Below are positions 1-8,010 of a DNA stretch of 42,618 nucleotides, in pieces. The translations under genes were made by a program, and so were the position numbers. Below the pieces are notes generated by a model. That model did no database searches, was not told the DNA's origin, and saw only the letters and a list, made by a program, of their open reading frames with translations. This stretch comes from Paraburkholderia sp. UYCP14C (GTDB lineage Bacteria > Pseudomonadota > Gammaproteobacteria > Burkholderiales > Burkholderiaceae): the NCBI RefSeq assembly GCF_004197395.1, contig NZ_SELS01000064.1, forward strand, positions 1 to 42,618, in the 5' to 3' direction. How positions within the stretch are numbered: position 1 is the stretch's first letter; every line of letters begins with the position of its first letter.

Positions 1-70
1 GAAAGCGCACCGGCTCAGCAACCGCTTGCCGCTTGATCATGCTCTGCCCCCGCATACACCAGAATTGACA

Positions 71-313
71 TTAACTCATTTGCCTGCCAGCGATGGTGTA
101 GTCGCGATCGGGAGAAATGGTGATCCTGCCGTAGGTGTGGTCGATGCTGAGCATGACGCGGTGGCCAGGCAGGAAGCCGATCCGTTCGAGCATCGTATCG
201 GTGACGAGCATCCACGGAAAGGCGAGACGTCGGGCCTGTTGCTGCGGGCAGGCTGTGGGTGGAGCGTGCTCAAGTGTTGCGCAAACGAGCGTCGGCGGTT
301 TGGTGCGACTTTG
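71..313 (-). pseudogene. SymE-like toxin remnant (C-terminal part, no clear start)
   Basis: The minus-strand frame open from a TGA at 314-316 to TAA at 71-73 encodes about 80 residues. The C-terminal half matches the SymE toxin fold: a PWML segment, then LERIGFLPGHRV, then a short strand ending GRITISPD, which parallels the family pattern PWxxLxGxWLExAGFxxGxxVxVxxxxGxLxI. SymE proteins are SOS-induced, RNA-targeting type I toxins in enterobacteria, and many Burkholderiales carry diverged copies. No ATG, GTG or TTG lies upstream of the internal Met of PWM, and the usual basic N-terminal segment is missing. This is probably a decayed copy, or one whose 5' part is in another frame. The usual L-x-G-R-W stretch reads LVTDTM, so it is diverged even where it aligns. 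Confidence 0.5.
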
Positions 314-784
314 TCAGTTGCGCTGAGAGCATTGCGATTGCTGATGATCACGGACGTTTGGTTGCGCGCCTTTTTGCTGCTCAAGTGGGAAGCCCTTTAA
401 GGCCCTACGAAGGGTAGAAATTCGCGTCTGGGCAACAAATTACTCGTACAGAGCGAAGGAAAAACGTCAGGCCGGCATGATCAACCGCGTCCCGCCGCCA
501 TGCCTAAACGACGTGGACGACGTCAAACGCAAACGCAAACGCAATTCGAAGGACGCGGGAACCAGCTAATAACCGCAGGAGTAGACGTATCAATTTGCTA
601 TTGCGTTTGCGTCTGAAGCTGTATCAAGTTGAGATTGCGTTTGACACCGGTGCGTTCATCAAATGAATAAGACGGGGGCTTCCACGGGAGCTTTCGGTGG
701 GATTATTCTTAATAGCAGTCCTATGTTCAACAAGCGTATTGAGATCTACAATCGGGCCTGCTTGACTTTCACCCGAGGTAAGAC
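314..784. other. Intergenic region with AAACGC hexamer repeats and inverted copies
   Basis: No convincing gene is visible. Positions 522-545 hold about three and a half copies of AAACGC. Its reverse complement recurs twice downstream: 533-545 pairs with 600-612 (13 bp exact) and 522-532 pairs with 635-645 (11 bp exact). A 41-codon open frame at 663-788 has no ribosome binding site and was not called. Confidence 0.5.
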
Positions 785-1939
785 TTGATCAAGGCAGCAC
801 GCATGGGATGGCACGAAACCATCCGTAAGATGCAACCATTCCACTGGCCAGCCTTTACGGAGGCCCCGGCGCAAGTGCGAAGAGCGTCTTTGGCGCATGC
901 CGAGTTTCCTGCAATTGAAGCAGTCCTGGAGAGTCGCAGAGGTGTATGCAGAGCCCCGCTGGTTGGGGGGCTGCTTGGCGGTGCGCTGACCGGGTGTGGC
1001 GGAAGCGGCGATGCGGGGACCAGCGGGGAAGTCAACAAAGAGCCCCCCGCGACGCTGCAGGCCTGGCAACCTACTGGAAGTCTGGTCACGCGTCGCAGTA
1101 ATCCAACTGCAACGCTGCTCCGAGATGGTGGGGTGCTGGTGACCGGCGGCAATAGTAGCAATGGAAATGGGCCAGTGCCTCAGTCCTCGGCGGAAATGTA
1201 CGGCCCGGTGCACGGTACCTGGTCGGCAACTGGCAACATGACGGTAGCGCGCGGGCGCCACACCGCGACGCTGCTGTCTGATGGCAAGGTACTCGTGGCG
1301 GGCGGCCTCAATGGTAGCAGCGGCTTTTACCAGCGATCATCGGAGCTGTATGACCCGGCGAGCGGTACGTGGTCGGCCTCCGGCAGTTTGAACATGGCAC
1401 GCAGTAATTATGCTGCGACGCTGTTGTCTGATGGCACTGTCCTGGCGGCTCGCGGTACTGCCTCCGACGGCGCCTATCTCTCCTCGGCGGAGCTCTACGA
1501 TCCCGCGAAGGGTATCTGGGTAGTCACCGGTGCCCTGAACACCGGGCGCGCCTATACCACCATCACGCCGTTGGGGGGGCGGATACTGGTGGCTGGTGGG
1601 TACCGTGGCAACAACTTCTACCTTTCTTCGGCCGAGCTTTATGATCCGCTTACCAGGACGTGGTCAGCAACCGGCAACCTGACGACAGGTCGTGGCTACA
1701 CGACTGCGACACAACTGACGAATGGCAAGGTGCTGGTCGCAGGTGGATACAACGGCAGCACCGGCCAGCAATTCTCCGCGGAACTGTACGACCCGGCGAG
1801 CGGCGCTTGGGCGATCACCGGGAGCCTTGGCCAGGCACGCAGCGATCACACCGCGACTCTACTGGCAAACGGGACCGTTCCCGTGGCCGGCGGCTACGAT
1901 ATTGGTTTCCTGTCTTCGGGGGAACTGTACCGCCCATGA
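785..1939 (+). CDS. Kelch-repeat beta-propeller lipoprotein
   Basis: The product has six kelch-like repeats of about 45-55 residues. Each begins near S-A-E-L-Y-D-P, then G-x-W, an A-R or G-R pair, T-A-T-L-L, and V-L-V-A-G-G. This is the galactose-oxidase/kelch propeller pattern. A lipobox-like LTGC about 70 residues in suggests an outer-membrane lipoprotein exposed in the periplasm or outside the cell. The 60-odd residues before the lipobox do not look like a signal peptide and no good start lies closer to it, so the true N-terminus is uncertain or damaged. Repeat 3 ends VLAARG instead of VLVAGG, a degenerate blade. Two hairpins follow the stop, so it is probably monocistronic. Substrate or partner is unknown. 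Confidence 0.7.
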   Translation: MIKAARMGWHETIRKMQPFHWPAFTEAPAQVRRASLAHAEFPAIEAVLESRRGVCRAPLVGGLLGGALTGCGGSGDAGTSGEVNKEPPATLQAWQPTGSLVTRRSNPTATLLRDGGVLVTGGNSSNGNGPVPQSSAEMYGPVHGTWSATGNMTVARGRHTATLLSDGKVLVAGGLNGSSGFYQRSSELYDPASGTWSASGSLNMARSNYAATLLSDGTVLAARGTASDGAYLSSAELYDPAKGIWVVTGALNTGRAYTTITPLGGRILVAGGYRGNNFYLSSAELYDPLTRTWSATGNLTTGRGYTTATQLTNGKVLVAGGYNGSTGQQFSAELYDPASGAWAITGSLGQARSDHTATLLANGTVPVAGGYDIGFLSSGELYRP

Positions 1940-1951
1940 CGGGCGGATGAT
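1930..1951 (+). terminator. Terminator-like hairpin over the kelch gene stop codon
   Basis: CCGCCC (1930-1935) pairs with GGGCGG (1941-1946) around a 5-nt loop. The sequence then runs ATGATTTTT. The stem overlaps the stop codon of the kelch gene. Confidence 0.5.
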
Positions 1952-1968
1952 TTTTCGCTGATATCGGG

Positions 1969-1987
1969 CGGCGAGGGTCGCCGTTTT
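1969..1987 (+). terminator. Rho-independent terminator
   Basis: A perfect 6-bp stem, CGGCGA / TCGCCG, with a GGG loop is followed directly by TTTT. It is the second hairpin in tandem after the kelch gene. Confidence 0.6.
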
Positions 1988-2155
1988 CCGGTATGGCGCC
2001 GGACGGCCGTTGATTCCCGATTAGAACGCGAATGGCTTCATGCTCCCGGTGAATCGCCGTACGGCGTTGCCACCGCATCGTTCGGACCGTAATCTGGACT
2101 GGCGACTTCGCAACAGTAGTTTCGGCTTGAACATAACTTCTCCTGTTATACAGAT

Positions 2156-2968
2156 ATGATTTGCAAAAATATTCTCCTCGTAGCTTTATTACTTAGTTTG
2201 GGACTGACAGGTTGTGCCACGAGCATTCCGCAAAGCAAGGCCTTTGATGAGAGCAGCAGATCCGTGGCACATGGTCGCGATGTGATCGTTTCTGTCCCGC
2301 AGTCAGAAGCGAATGTGGATGTGGATAAATCTAATCTAACGGTGATCGCAGGCGGTGGTCTCCTGTTTGCGCTGATTGATGCGGCTGTAGAAAAGAGCAG
2401 GGCGAGCGATGCGGAAGACACCGTCAAACCGATTCGTGAAGCTTTGATTGACTATGATTTCGAAAGAAATGCACTCGATGCCGTCAAGCAGGCTACTGCC
2501 AAAGTCAATTGGCTGGCGGTGAACGGGACCGTGTTTACAAAAGAAGCGACGAACGATAACTTCGCGAAATTGATGGATGACTCCGCAGCTAGTCAGATCA
2601 TGTACAACAACTTCGATTATGTTTTCTCTTCGGACTTCAAGACACTCAGGGTTGGCCTCAGGACGACTATTCTGCCAAGAACGTCGCCTTCGACGCCGGA
2701 TCAAAAAGCAACCGAGCGGCTGGCGGACAAGAATGCGGTGTACTACAACAAATGGGTTTACGCGGTGACTCTCCCCTCTCCGGGTAACGACAAGCGCGCC
2801 AACGCCCAGCTCTGGGCTGAGAACCAAGGTGCTTTGGCGCGCGATGCTCTGAATAAGGGAATTGACCGAGTGACGCAAGACTTGATATCCGATTTGGAAA
2901 ACAGTCCAGATCAGTTGGCGAAGACTCCATCAAAAGAAGAGTTGATGACCGAAAGCGTAGTACGGTAA
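2156..2968 (+). CDS. Putative lipoprotein, unknown family
   Basis: A 270-residue protein with a classical type II signal peptide: Lys near the N-terminus, a hydrophobic LLVALLLSLGL core and lipobox LTGC with Cys at about residue 20. A short Gly/Leu/Ala-rich segment near residues 65-80 (VIAGGGLLFALIDAAVEKS) may contact the membrane. The remainder is soluble and charged, with no recognised domain. The next gene starts 8 nt after its stop and encodes another lipoprotein, so the two are probably co-transcribed and act together at the outer membrane. The ribosome binding site is weak. The base composition is more AT-rich than the surrounding genes, which may point to acquisition. Confidence 0.7.
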   Translation: MICKNILLVALLLSLGLTGCATSIPQSKAFDESSRSVAHGRDVIVSVPQSEANVDVDKSNLTVIAGGGLLFALIDAAVEKSRASDAEDTVKPIREALIDYDFERNALDAVKQATAKVNWLAVNGTVFTKEATNDNFAKLMDDSAASQIMYNNFDYVFSSDFKTLRVGLRTTILPRTSPSTPDQKATERLADKNAVYYNKWVYAVTLPSPGNDKRANAQLWAENQGALARDALNKGIDRVTQDLISDLENSPDQLAKTPSKEELMTESVVR

Positions 2969-2976
2969 GGCGGTCC

Positions 2977-3579
2977 ATGAACTGCCAGACTAAACCGTCG
3001 CTGCCGCGCCTGCGTCGCTCCGCTGTGTTGGCCGTCGTGACTACGCTCCTTGCGGGGTGTACGACTTCGCCCATTACGTTAAGCGATCAATATAGATCCG
3101 CGCGGCAAGGGCTGCCGGAGGAGACAACCAATACAACCAATCCTGGTTCCGCTGATGGTAATTGTGCGCTCATTGGTCAGGTAAAAGACAGCCGACTTGC
3201 CCCGTCGACCATGGGACAGGTAGGTCTTCGAACCATCAAATCGCCAATCGACGTGACAGGATGGGTGAGGTCATCTTTCGCGACTTTGAACTGTAGTTCG
3301 TCGTCACGGGTGGCAGCTCAACCGGAGACAATGAATGCAGTGACTCTAGAAGTGGACTTGCTCAAGGCATGGATCAATGAAGTAAATTCGTCTGTCGCAA
3401 CGAGCCTCGTATTCAAGGTTCGCTACTTTCGGTTGAACGTCCTGCTTAAGGAAAAGATCTATCGGGGCGGCGATACGAGTGTTAACTGGGCAAGCGGGCA
3501 GGGCGAGATTCAGTCCCACTTTGATGCATCAATGCAGAAAGTACTGCAACAGGTGCATGGGGATCTCAGTCGGCTATGA
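2977..3579 (+). CDS. Putative lipoprotein, unknown family
   Basis: A 200-residue protein with a basic N-terminus, a hydrophobic segment AVLAVVTTLLAGC and a lipobox Cys near residue 28. The mature part contains GQVKDSR followed by a long beta-type segment, loosely like small outer-membrane lipoproteins of the YajG type. That similarity is weak and I do not assign the family. It follows the preceding lipoprotein gene by 8 nt with AAGGCGG ahead of the ATG, so the pair forms an operon. The paired lipoproteins may form a small envelope complex, but nothing in the sequence shows their job. Confidence 0.65.
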   Translation: MNCQTKPSLPRLRRSAVLAVVTTLLAGCTTSPITLSDQYRSARQGLPEETTNTTNPGSADGNCALIGQVKDSRLAPSTMGQVGLRTIKSPIDVTGWVRSSFATLNCSSSSRVAAQPETMNAVTLEVDLLKAWINEVNSSVATSLVFKVRYFRLNVLLKEKIYRGGDTSVNWASGQGEIQSHFDASMQKVLQQVHGDLSRL

Positions 3580-3726
3580 GCTTTGCACGTGGTCCATTGG
3601 TCGTTTTTTCGGGTCAGCGGGAAGGATTGTCGCGTCCTCGCGTTCGCATCGGATTGGACCTGTGTGTCAATGTTAAACCAGCGCAATCAGGCGACAAGCC
3701 CTTTGTCGCCTTCACCCGCCACCCCA

Positions 3727-4314
3727 TCAGATCTTCAATCGAGAAACCTTCGTACCAGCAAGCGACACATCCCCCATCAAACCCGCATTAGTCAACACGA
3801 TGGCCACAACAGGAGCGGTGGCCGTAGTCGTATCGATCTGTCCATTCACGCCGACCTTCAGTAGCGCGACAGAACCTTCTCCACCGACCGACCAGCCTTT
3901 AGAATTGCGGAAGCTGTTTAACGCCTCGTGCGTCATAAATAGAAAGATCATGGCCTTCGACTGCGCACCCGCCTGCAAGCCGAATGATCCGGCTATTGTG
4001 CTGTAGTAGCCGACTGACTTCCCGTCAACCCGTAACGCTCCTTGGCCGTATTCGCCGCCGGCGATGAAGCCGGCCTTGATCACGGACGGGAACACGAGTA
4101 CGCCGTTCGCCTTGGAGACGAGTTCTTTCGAACCGCCGACCGTCTCAAACAATCGCGACAAAGTCTCGTTCACCTTGGCATCGATTTCGTGCCGCTTCGA
4201 TGCGTTCGACTCCGCGGCAACGGCGGCACTCATCGTCGCCGTATATCCGCTGAATGTCAGACCCGTGCCCGCTAGCACTGCGGCACCTGTTCGTAAGAAG
4301 TTTCTCCTGTGCAT
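3727..4314 (-). CDS. Ysc84/SYLF-domain lipid-binding protein with Tat-type signal
   Basis: A 195-residue protein. The start at 4314 is chosen over an upstream in-frame ATG because AAGGAGG sits just ahead of it and the protein then begins with a twin-arginine signal, HRRNFLRTG, followed by a hydrophobic stretch ending AVAA. The mature part carries the SYLF (Ysc84) signature: a GVLVFPSVIKAGFIAGGEYGQG strand pair, the YYSTIAGSFGLQAGAQS segment, and a C-terminal VSLAGTKVSRL motif. Bacterial members are periplasmic proteins of unclear function thought to bind phospholipid. It converges with the lipoprotein pair and appears monocistronic. Confidence 0.85.
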   Translation of the reverse strand: MHRRNFLRTGAAVLAGTGLTFSGYTATMSAAVAAESNASKRHEIDAKVNETLSRLFETVGGSKELVSKANGVLVFPSVIKAGFIAGGEYGQGALRVDGKSVGYYSTIAGSFGLQAGAQSKAMIFLFMTHEALNSFRNSKGWSVGGEGSVALLKVGVNGQIDTTTATAPVVAIVLTNAGLMGDVSLAGTKVSRLKI

Positions 4315-4580
4315 GGTTGCCTCCTTTATGGTGAACGGTCGAACCCGTGATAGTGCATTGGTTGAAAGGCTGTCATTTCGCGATTGGAAAGCGTGTTTCC
4401 CGTCATCAATCGTAGAAGATGGCCTCACTATTGTATGTAAGGGCCAGAAGGAGTTTTGGTGTTGATGTGCATCAATTCTTGCGATCATTCCCGTGCTGCC
4501 CGTTGATTAGACGGGGCCAGCGCGCATGCGATGAATATGCCAAATGTGAAGTAACCGGCCGCATCCGCTGCGATGAGTGA

Positions 4581-5906
4581 TCAGCGCCGCCCCGCATCGC
4601 CTTTCACCCCCACCATCAACGCAACCCCACTAACCAAAAGCAGACCCGCAAGCAGATAAATGGCGAGATCCATAGTCCCCGTCATCGTACGAATCTGACC
4701 GATCACCCACGGACTAACGATCCCGCTCGTAATGCCGATACTGCTAATAAACGCAATCCCCGACGCAGCCGCTTTACCAGACAGATAGCCGGTAGGAACC
4801 GCCCAAAAAATCGGCAGCGCCGCGAAGATCAGCACAGCGGCCAGAGACAAAATAGCCAGCATCGCGGGAAAGCTGCTCAGATGCAGCGTAAGCGCCGCAA
4901 GCGCGAGACCACCACCCACCGTACAGAACGCGAAATGCTTGCGCCGTTCCCCGGTTCGATCCGAGCGGCGCGCAATCAGAATCAGACCGACCGCGCCGAT
5001 CGCATTCGGCACAACCGTATAAAGACTCACCGCCACGACATCCTGAACGCCGAAATCACGGATCATCAACGGCATCCAGAAGTTGAGCGTCAGCGATGCA
5101 CAGGTCAGCGAAAAATAAATGAACGCGAACAGATAAACACGCGGATTGAGCAGCGCGGCAGCAAAGCTGCGACTATCATGCCCACTTGCTTTCGCTTGAC
5201 CTTGCGCGCACAGCGCGACGACCCGGTCCTTTTCCGCTTGCGTGAGCCAGCTTGCATCGTGCGGCTTGTCGACCAGATAGCGCCACGAAAGCAGACCAAG
5301 GATCACAGCCGGTGCGCCTTCGATCGCAAACATCCACTGCCATCCGAACAGGCTCAGCACGCCGCTCATGTCGCGCATGATCCAGCCGGAGAACAGTCCG
5401 CCGAGCACGCCCGCGACCGCCACGCCGGCGAAAAACACCGAGATCACGGCGGCGCGTCGGCTGGCGGGAAACCAGTACGTCAGATACAGCACGATGCCGG
5501 GGAAAAAGCCCGCCTCGAACACGCCCAGCATGAAGCGCAGGATGTAAAAGTGCGCGGGCTTCGACACGAACATCATGCACATCGACGCAATGCCCCACAG
5601 CAGCATGATCCGCATGAAGGTTTTGCGCGCGCCGTATTTGGCCAGCAGGATGTTGCTCGGCACTTCGCACAAAACATAACCGACGTAGAACACGGCCGCG
5701 CCGAGTCCATACATCGCATCGCTGAAGCCGAGATCGTGCTTCATCTGCAACTGCGCGAAGCCGATGTTGATCCGGTCCAGAAACGACACGACATAACAAA
5801 GAAACAGAAACGGCACGATGCGCCAGGCGACCTTTCGGAACATCGAATCGTCGCTTGCGACGGGCGCGGCATGGCCAACGGCGTTGCCATCGAGGGAATG
5901 CTGCAT
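4581..5906 (-). CDS. MFS transporter, anion:cation symporter (phthalate permease-like) family
   Basis: A 441-residue membrane protein with about 12 hydrophobic segments and ACS-family features: SFLDRINIGFAQ after helix 1, the GLGAAVFYVGYVLCEVPSN helix, and R-x-L-G-like FMLGVFEAGFFPG in helix 4. ACS members import organic anions such as aromatic or sugar acids by proton symport. GGAG lies 7 nt before the ATG. It is 130 nt downstream of the MBL-fold gene on the same strand, so both probably belong to one transcript and to the aromatic-type catabolic locus at 4581-10808. The actual substrate cannot be read from the sequence. Confidence 0.88.
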   Translation of the reverse strand: MQHSLDGNAVGHAAPVASDDSMFRKVAWRIVPFLFLCYVVSFLDRINIGFAQLQMKHDLGFSDAMYGLGAAVFYVGYVLCEVPSNILLAKYGARKTFMRIMLLWGIASMCMMFVSKPAHFYILRFMLGVFEAGFFPGIVLYLTYWFPASRRAAVISVFFAGVAVAGVLGGLFSGWIMRDMSGVLSLFGWQWMFAIEGAPAVILGLLSWRYLVDKPHDASWLTQAEKDRVVALCAQGQAKASGHDSRSFAAALLNPRVYLFAFIYFSLTCASLTLNFWMPLMIRDFGVQDVVAVSLYTVVPNAIGAVGLILIARRSDRTGERRKHFAFCTVGGGLALAALTLHLSSFPAMLAILSLAAVLIFAALPIFWAVPTGYLSGKAAASGIAFISSIGITSGIVSPWVIGQIRTMTGTMDLAIYLLAGLLLVSGVALMVGVKGDAGRR

Positions 5907-6036
5907 GTCTCGCTCCAGGTGCGGAGCGCGCCTGTGCGAAGACGAGCGCGCCCGAGGCGTCTAGCGCGCCTTCATGGTTTGAATGGGGAAAAGGAAAGAC
6001 CGAACGGTCTTTCCTGGAGTGCGTGGGTCGATCAGA

Positions 6037-6996
6037 TCAGTCTTGCAGTGCGTCCCACATTTCCTTGTCGCGCTGCGCGGTCCAGATACGCGGATGGCTG
6101 ATACCGCTTGCTTCGTCGTACGCTCGCGACACGTCGAACGGCAGGCAATGCTCATAAATGAAGACCTGGCCGAACTTCGGGTCCATGGATTTGCGCGTGA
6201 GCGCCATCGCACCCTTCAGATCGAGCTTGTCCTTGAATGCGTCACGACCCGCCTGCAACAGCGTGGTGACGAAGTCTTTCGTGTAGTCGAGGCCCTTGTT
6301 CACTTCCGCGGGCGACAGCAGCGCGGGGCCACGTCCCGGCACCAGCTTCTCCGCGTTCAGCGCGCGCAACGCTTCGAGCGTCGCCGGCCATTGTTCGAGT
6401 TGCGCGTCGCCGCAATAGCATGCCGCGTCGTACTCGACCAGGTCGCCGGAGAACAACACCTTCTGCGACGGCAGCCAGACGACCGTGTCGCCCTTCGTGT
6501 GGCCGGAGCCGAGATGCGCGATGCGCACTTCGAGCTTGCCGAGAAAGAGCGTCATTTCCTTTTCGAACACCAGCGTCGGCCAGGTCAAACCGGGCACCGT
6601 TTCGACGCCTGCAAAAAGGCGCGGGAAGCGTTCGATCTCCGACTTCATATCGGCTTCGCCACGCTCGACGATCATTTCGTAGGTGCCGCGGCTGGCGATC
6701 ACCTGCTGCGCGCCTTCCTTGAAGTACGCCGACGCGCCCAGCACGCGCACCGCGTGATAGTGCGACAGCACGACGTATTTGATCGGCTTGTCGGTGACGC
6801 TGCGGATCTTCGCGATCAGGTCTTGCGCCATGGCCGGCGTGGCGGTGGTGTCGACGATCAAAACGCCGTCGTCGCCGATGATCACGCCCGAGTTAGGGTC
6901 GCCCTCGGCCGTGTACGCATACGCGTTTTCCGACAATTGGGTCCACGTGATCTTCTTTTCTTCCAGGTCGGCCTGGGATGCGAAAGCCTTCGCCAT
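6037..6996 (-). CDS. Atypical MBL-fold protein of a catabolic locus
   Basis: A 319-residue protein of the metallo-beta-lactamase fold. The start at 6996 has GGAG upstream and drops a non-conserved 24-residue extension. The first metal motif reads H79-Y-H81-A-V83-R84, where the family standard is HxHxDH, so the Asp and third His are replaced. H166 in GHTKGD and D185 in FSGDLVEYD are kept, but the late PGHGP-type motif reads PGRGP (R222). The protein may bind one metal, act differently, or be non-catalytic. The upstream ATG region carries a 15-bp palindrome shared with the divergent iclR promoter. Genetic context (FAD monooxygenase, DUF2783, MFS) suggests a hydrolytic or accessory step in degradation of an aromatic or related compound. 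Confidence 0.8.
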   Translation of the reverse strand: MAKAFASQADLEEKKITWTQLSENAYAYTAEGDPNSGVIIGDDGVLIVDTTATPAMAQDLIAKIRSVTDKPIKYVVLSHYHAVRVLGASAYFKEGAQQVIASRGTYEMIVERGEADMKSEIERFPRLFAGVETVPGLTWPTLVFEKEMTLFLGKLEVRIAHLGSGHTKGDTVVWLPSQKVLFSGDLVEYDAACYCGDAQLEQWPATLEALRALNAEKLVPGRGPALLSPAEVNKGLDYTKDFVTTLLQAGRDAFKDKLDLKGAMALTRKSMDPKFGQVFIYEHCLPFDVSRAYDEASGISHPRIWTAQRDKEMWDALQD

Positions 6997-7054
6997 GTCT
7001 GTCTCCGTCTCACGACTCGTTGGGGGATGACTAATAGTCGTCGCCACACAAATA

Positions 7055-7069
7055 TTTGTCAATGACAAA
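7055..7069. promoter_or_regulatory. 15-bp palindrome in the divergent MBL/iclR promoter (candidate IclR operator)
   Basis: TTTGTCA-A-TGACAAA is a perfect interrupted palindrome. A further half-site, TTGTCA, follows at 7075-7080. The same heptamer TTTGTCA occurs at 10877-10883 in the promoter region of the FAD monooxygenase. Binding by an IclR regulator is an inference. Confidence 0.5.
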
Positions 7070-7089
7070 ATTCCTTGTCATTCACTAAG

Positions 7090-7100
7090 CTAGGGTAAAC
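7090..7100. promoter_or_regulatory. 11-bp shared element CTAGGGTAAAC (copy 1)
   Basis: This word is found in the divergent MBL/iclR promoter region. An exact reverse-complement copy lies at 10916-10926, upstream of the FAD monooxygenase. It is a candidate operator for one of the two IclR proteins. Confidence 0.45.
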
Positions 7101-7201
7101 TCCGTTGGTTGGTCGGCACGGTCCGATCGGATACCATTTAGGCCTTCCACGGGCGACACCGAACGGGGCGGATCTCCGTCGGCTCAAGGTTGCACAACAC
7201 G

Positions 7202-8005
7202 ATGGCTGATACGACAAGCGAAAAGAAACAGCGGGGCATTCAAAGCGTCGAGGTCGGCGGACGTCTGCTGCAGGCACTGGCGCGACAACGCGAGCCGCTC
7301 GGGCTGACCGAACTGGCCGGCGCGGCGCAGTTGTCGTCGGCGCAGGCCCATACCTATCTGGTGAGCCTGACGCGCCTCGGCCTCGTCAAGCGCGACGCGC
7401 TAACCGGTAACTACGAGCCGGGGCCGCTGTCGTTGCGGCTTGGCCTGATGCATATCGAACAGCAGCCGGTCTATCGCATCGCGGCGCCCCATGCGGCCGC
7501 GCTCGCGGAGCGAATCGGCCTTTGCGTGGCGATCTGCGTGGCCGGCGTGCAGGGACCGACCATCGTGCGATACGAGCGCAGCGGTGCGCCGCTGCATGTG
7601 AATCTGCATATCGGCACGGTGATGTCGCTCGAAGCAACCTCGACGGGCCGCGTGTTCTGCGCGTTCTGCGCGCCCCAGCAGGTCGCGGAAATGGCGCGCA
7701 GCCAGGCGCAGTCGGCGGACTCGACGCCGCCCCGCGGCCGCGCCGCCAAAGGGCCGGCTAACGCGGAGTGGCGCAAACGCTTCGATGAGATCCGCGCTCG
7801 CGGCATCGAGCGCGGAATCGATGTGCCGAGTCCGGGCATCAGCAGTCTGAGCGTGCCGGTGTTCGATGGCGACCAACGAATGCAACTCGCGTTGACGGCG
7901 ATCGGCTCGTCGGGCTCGATCGACGTCGCGTGGGATGGCGCGGTTGCACGTCAGTTGCTCGAAACGTCCCGACGTATCACCGAAACGCTGGTCACCCCCA
8001 CCTGA
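7202..8005 (+). CDS. IclR-family transcriptional regulator (first of tandem pair)
   Basis: A 267-residue protein with an N-terminal winged helix-turn-helix (about residues 12-75, G-I-Q-S-V-E-V-G-G-R-L-L-Q-A-L opening, LTELAGAAQLSSAQAHTYL recognition region) and a C-terminal IclR effector-binding domain ending in a conserved PGISSLSVPVFD segment. ATG at 7202 is preferred to an in-frame TTG four codons earlier. The insertion ARSQAQSADSTPPRGRAAKGP in the effector domain is a flexible low-complexity loop. It is divergent from the MBL/MFS unit and lies only 5 nt upstream of a second iclR gene. It is likely the regulator of the flanking catabolic genes. Confidence 0.9.
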   Translation: MADTTSEKKQRGIQSVEVGGRLLQALARQREPLGLTELAGAAQLSSAQAHTYLVSLTRLGLVKRDALTGNYEPGPLSLRLGLMHIEQQPVYRIAAPHAAALAERIGLCVAICVAGVQGPTIVRYERSGAPLHVNLHIGTVMSLEATSTGRVFCAFCAPQQVAEMARSQAQSADSTPPRGRAAKGPANAEWRKRFDEIRARGIERGIDVPSPGISSLSVPVFDGDQRMQLALTAIGSSGSIDVAWDGAVARQLLETSRRITETLVTPT

Positions 8006-8010
8006 GAATC

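Noticed and set aside
522-645. Hexamer repeats considered as a CRISPR array
   Set aside because: Units are 6 bp without spacers of uniform length. This is a simple or inverted repeat, not CRISPR.
663-788. 41-codon frame ahead of the kelch gene
   Set aside because: No ribosome binding site, no recognisable motif, and it overlaps the kelch frame start.
4881-6101. 406-codon plus-strand frame over the MFS gene
   Set aside because: It is antisense to a clear 12-helix transporter. The composition (Arg, His, Gln-rich) is typical of a shadow frame.
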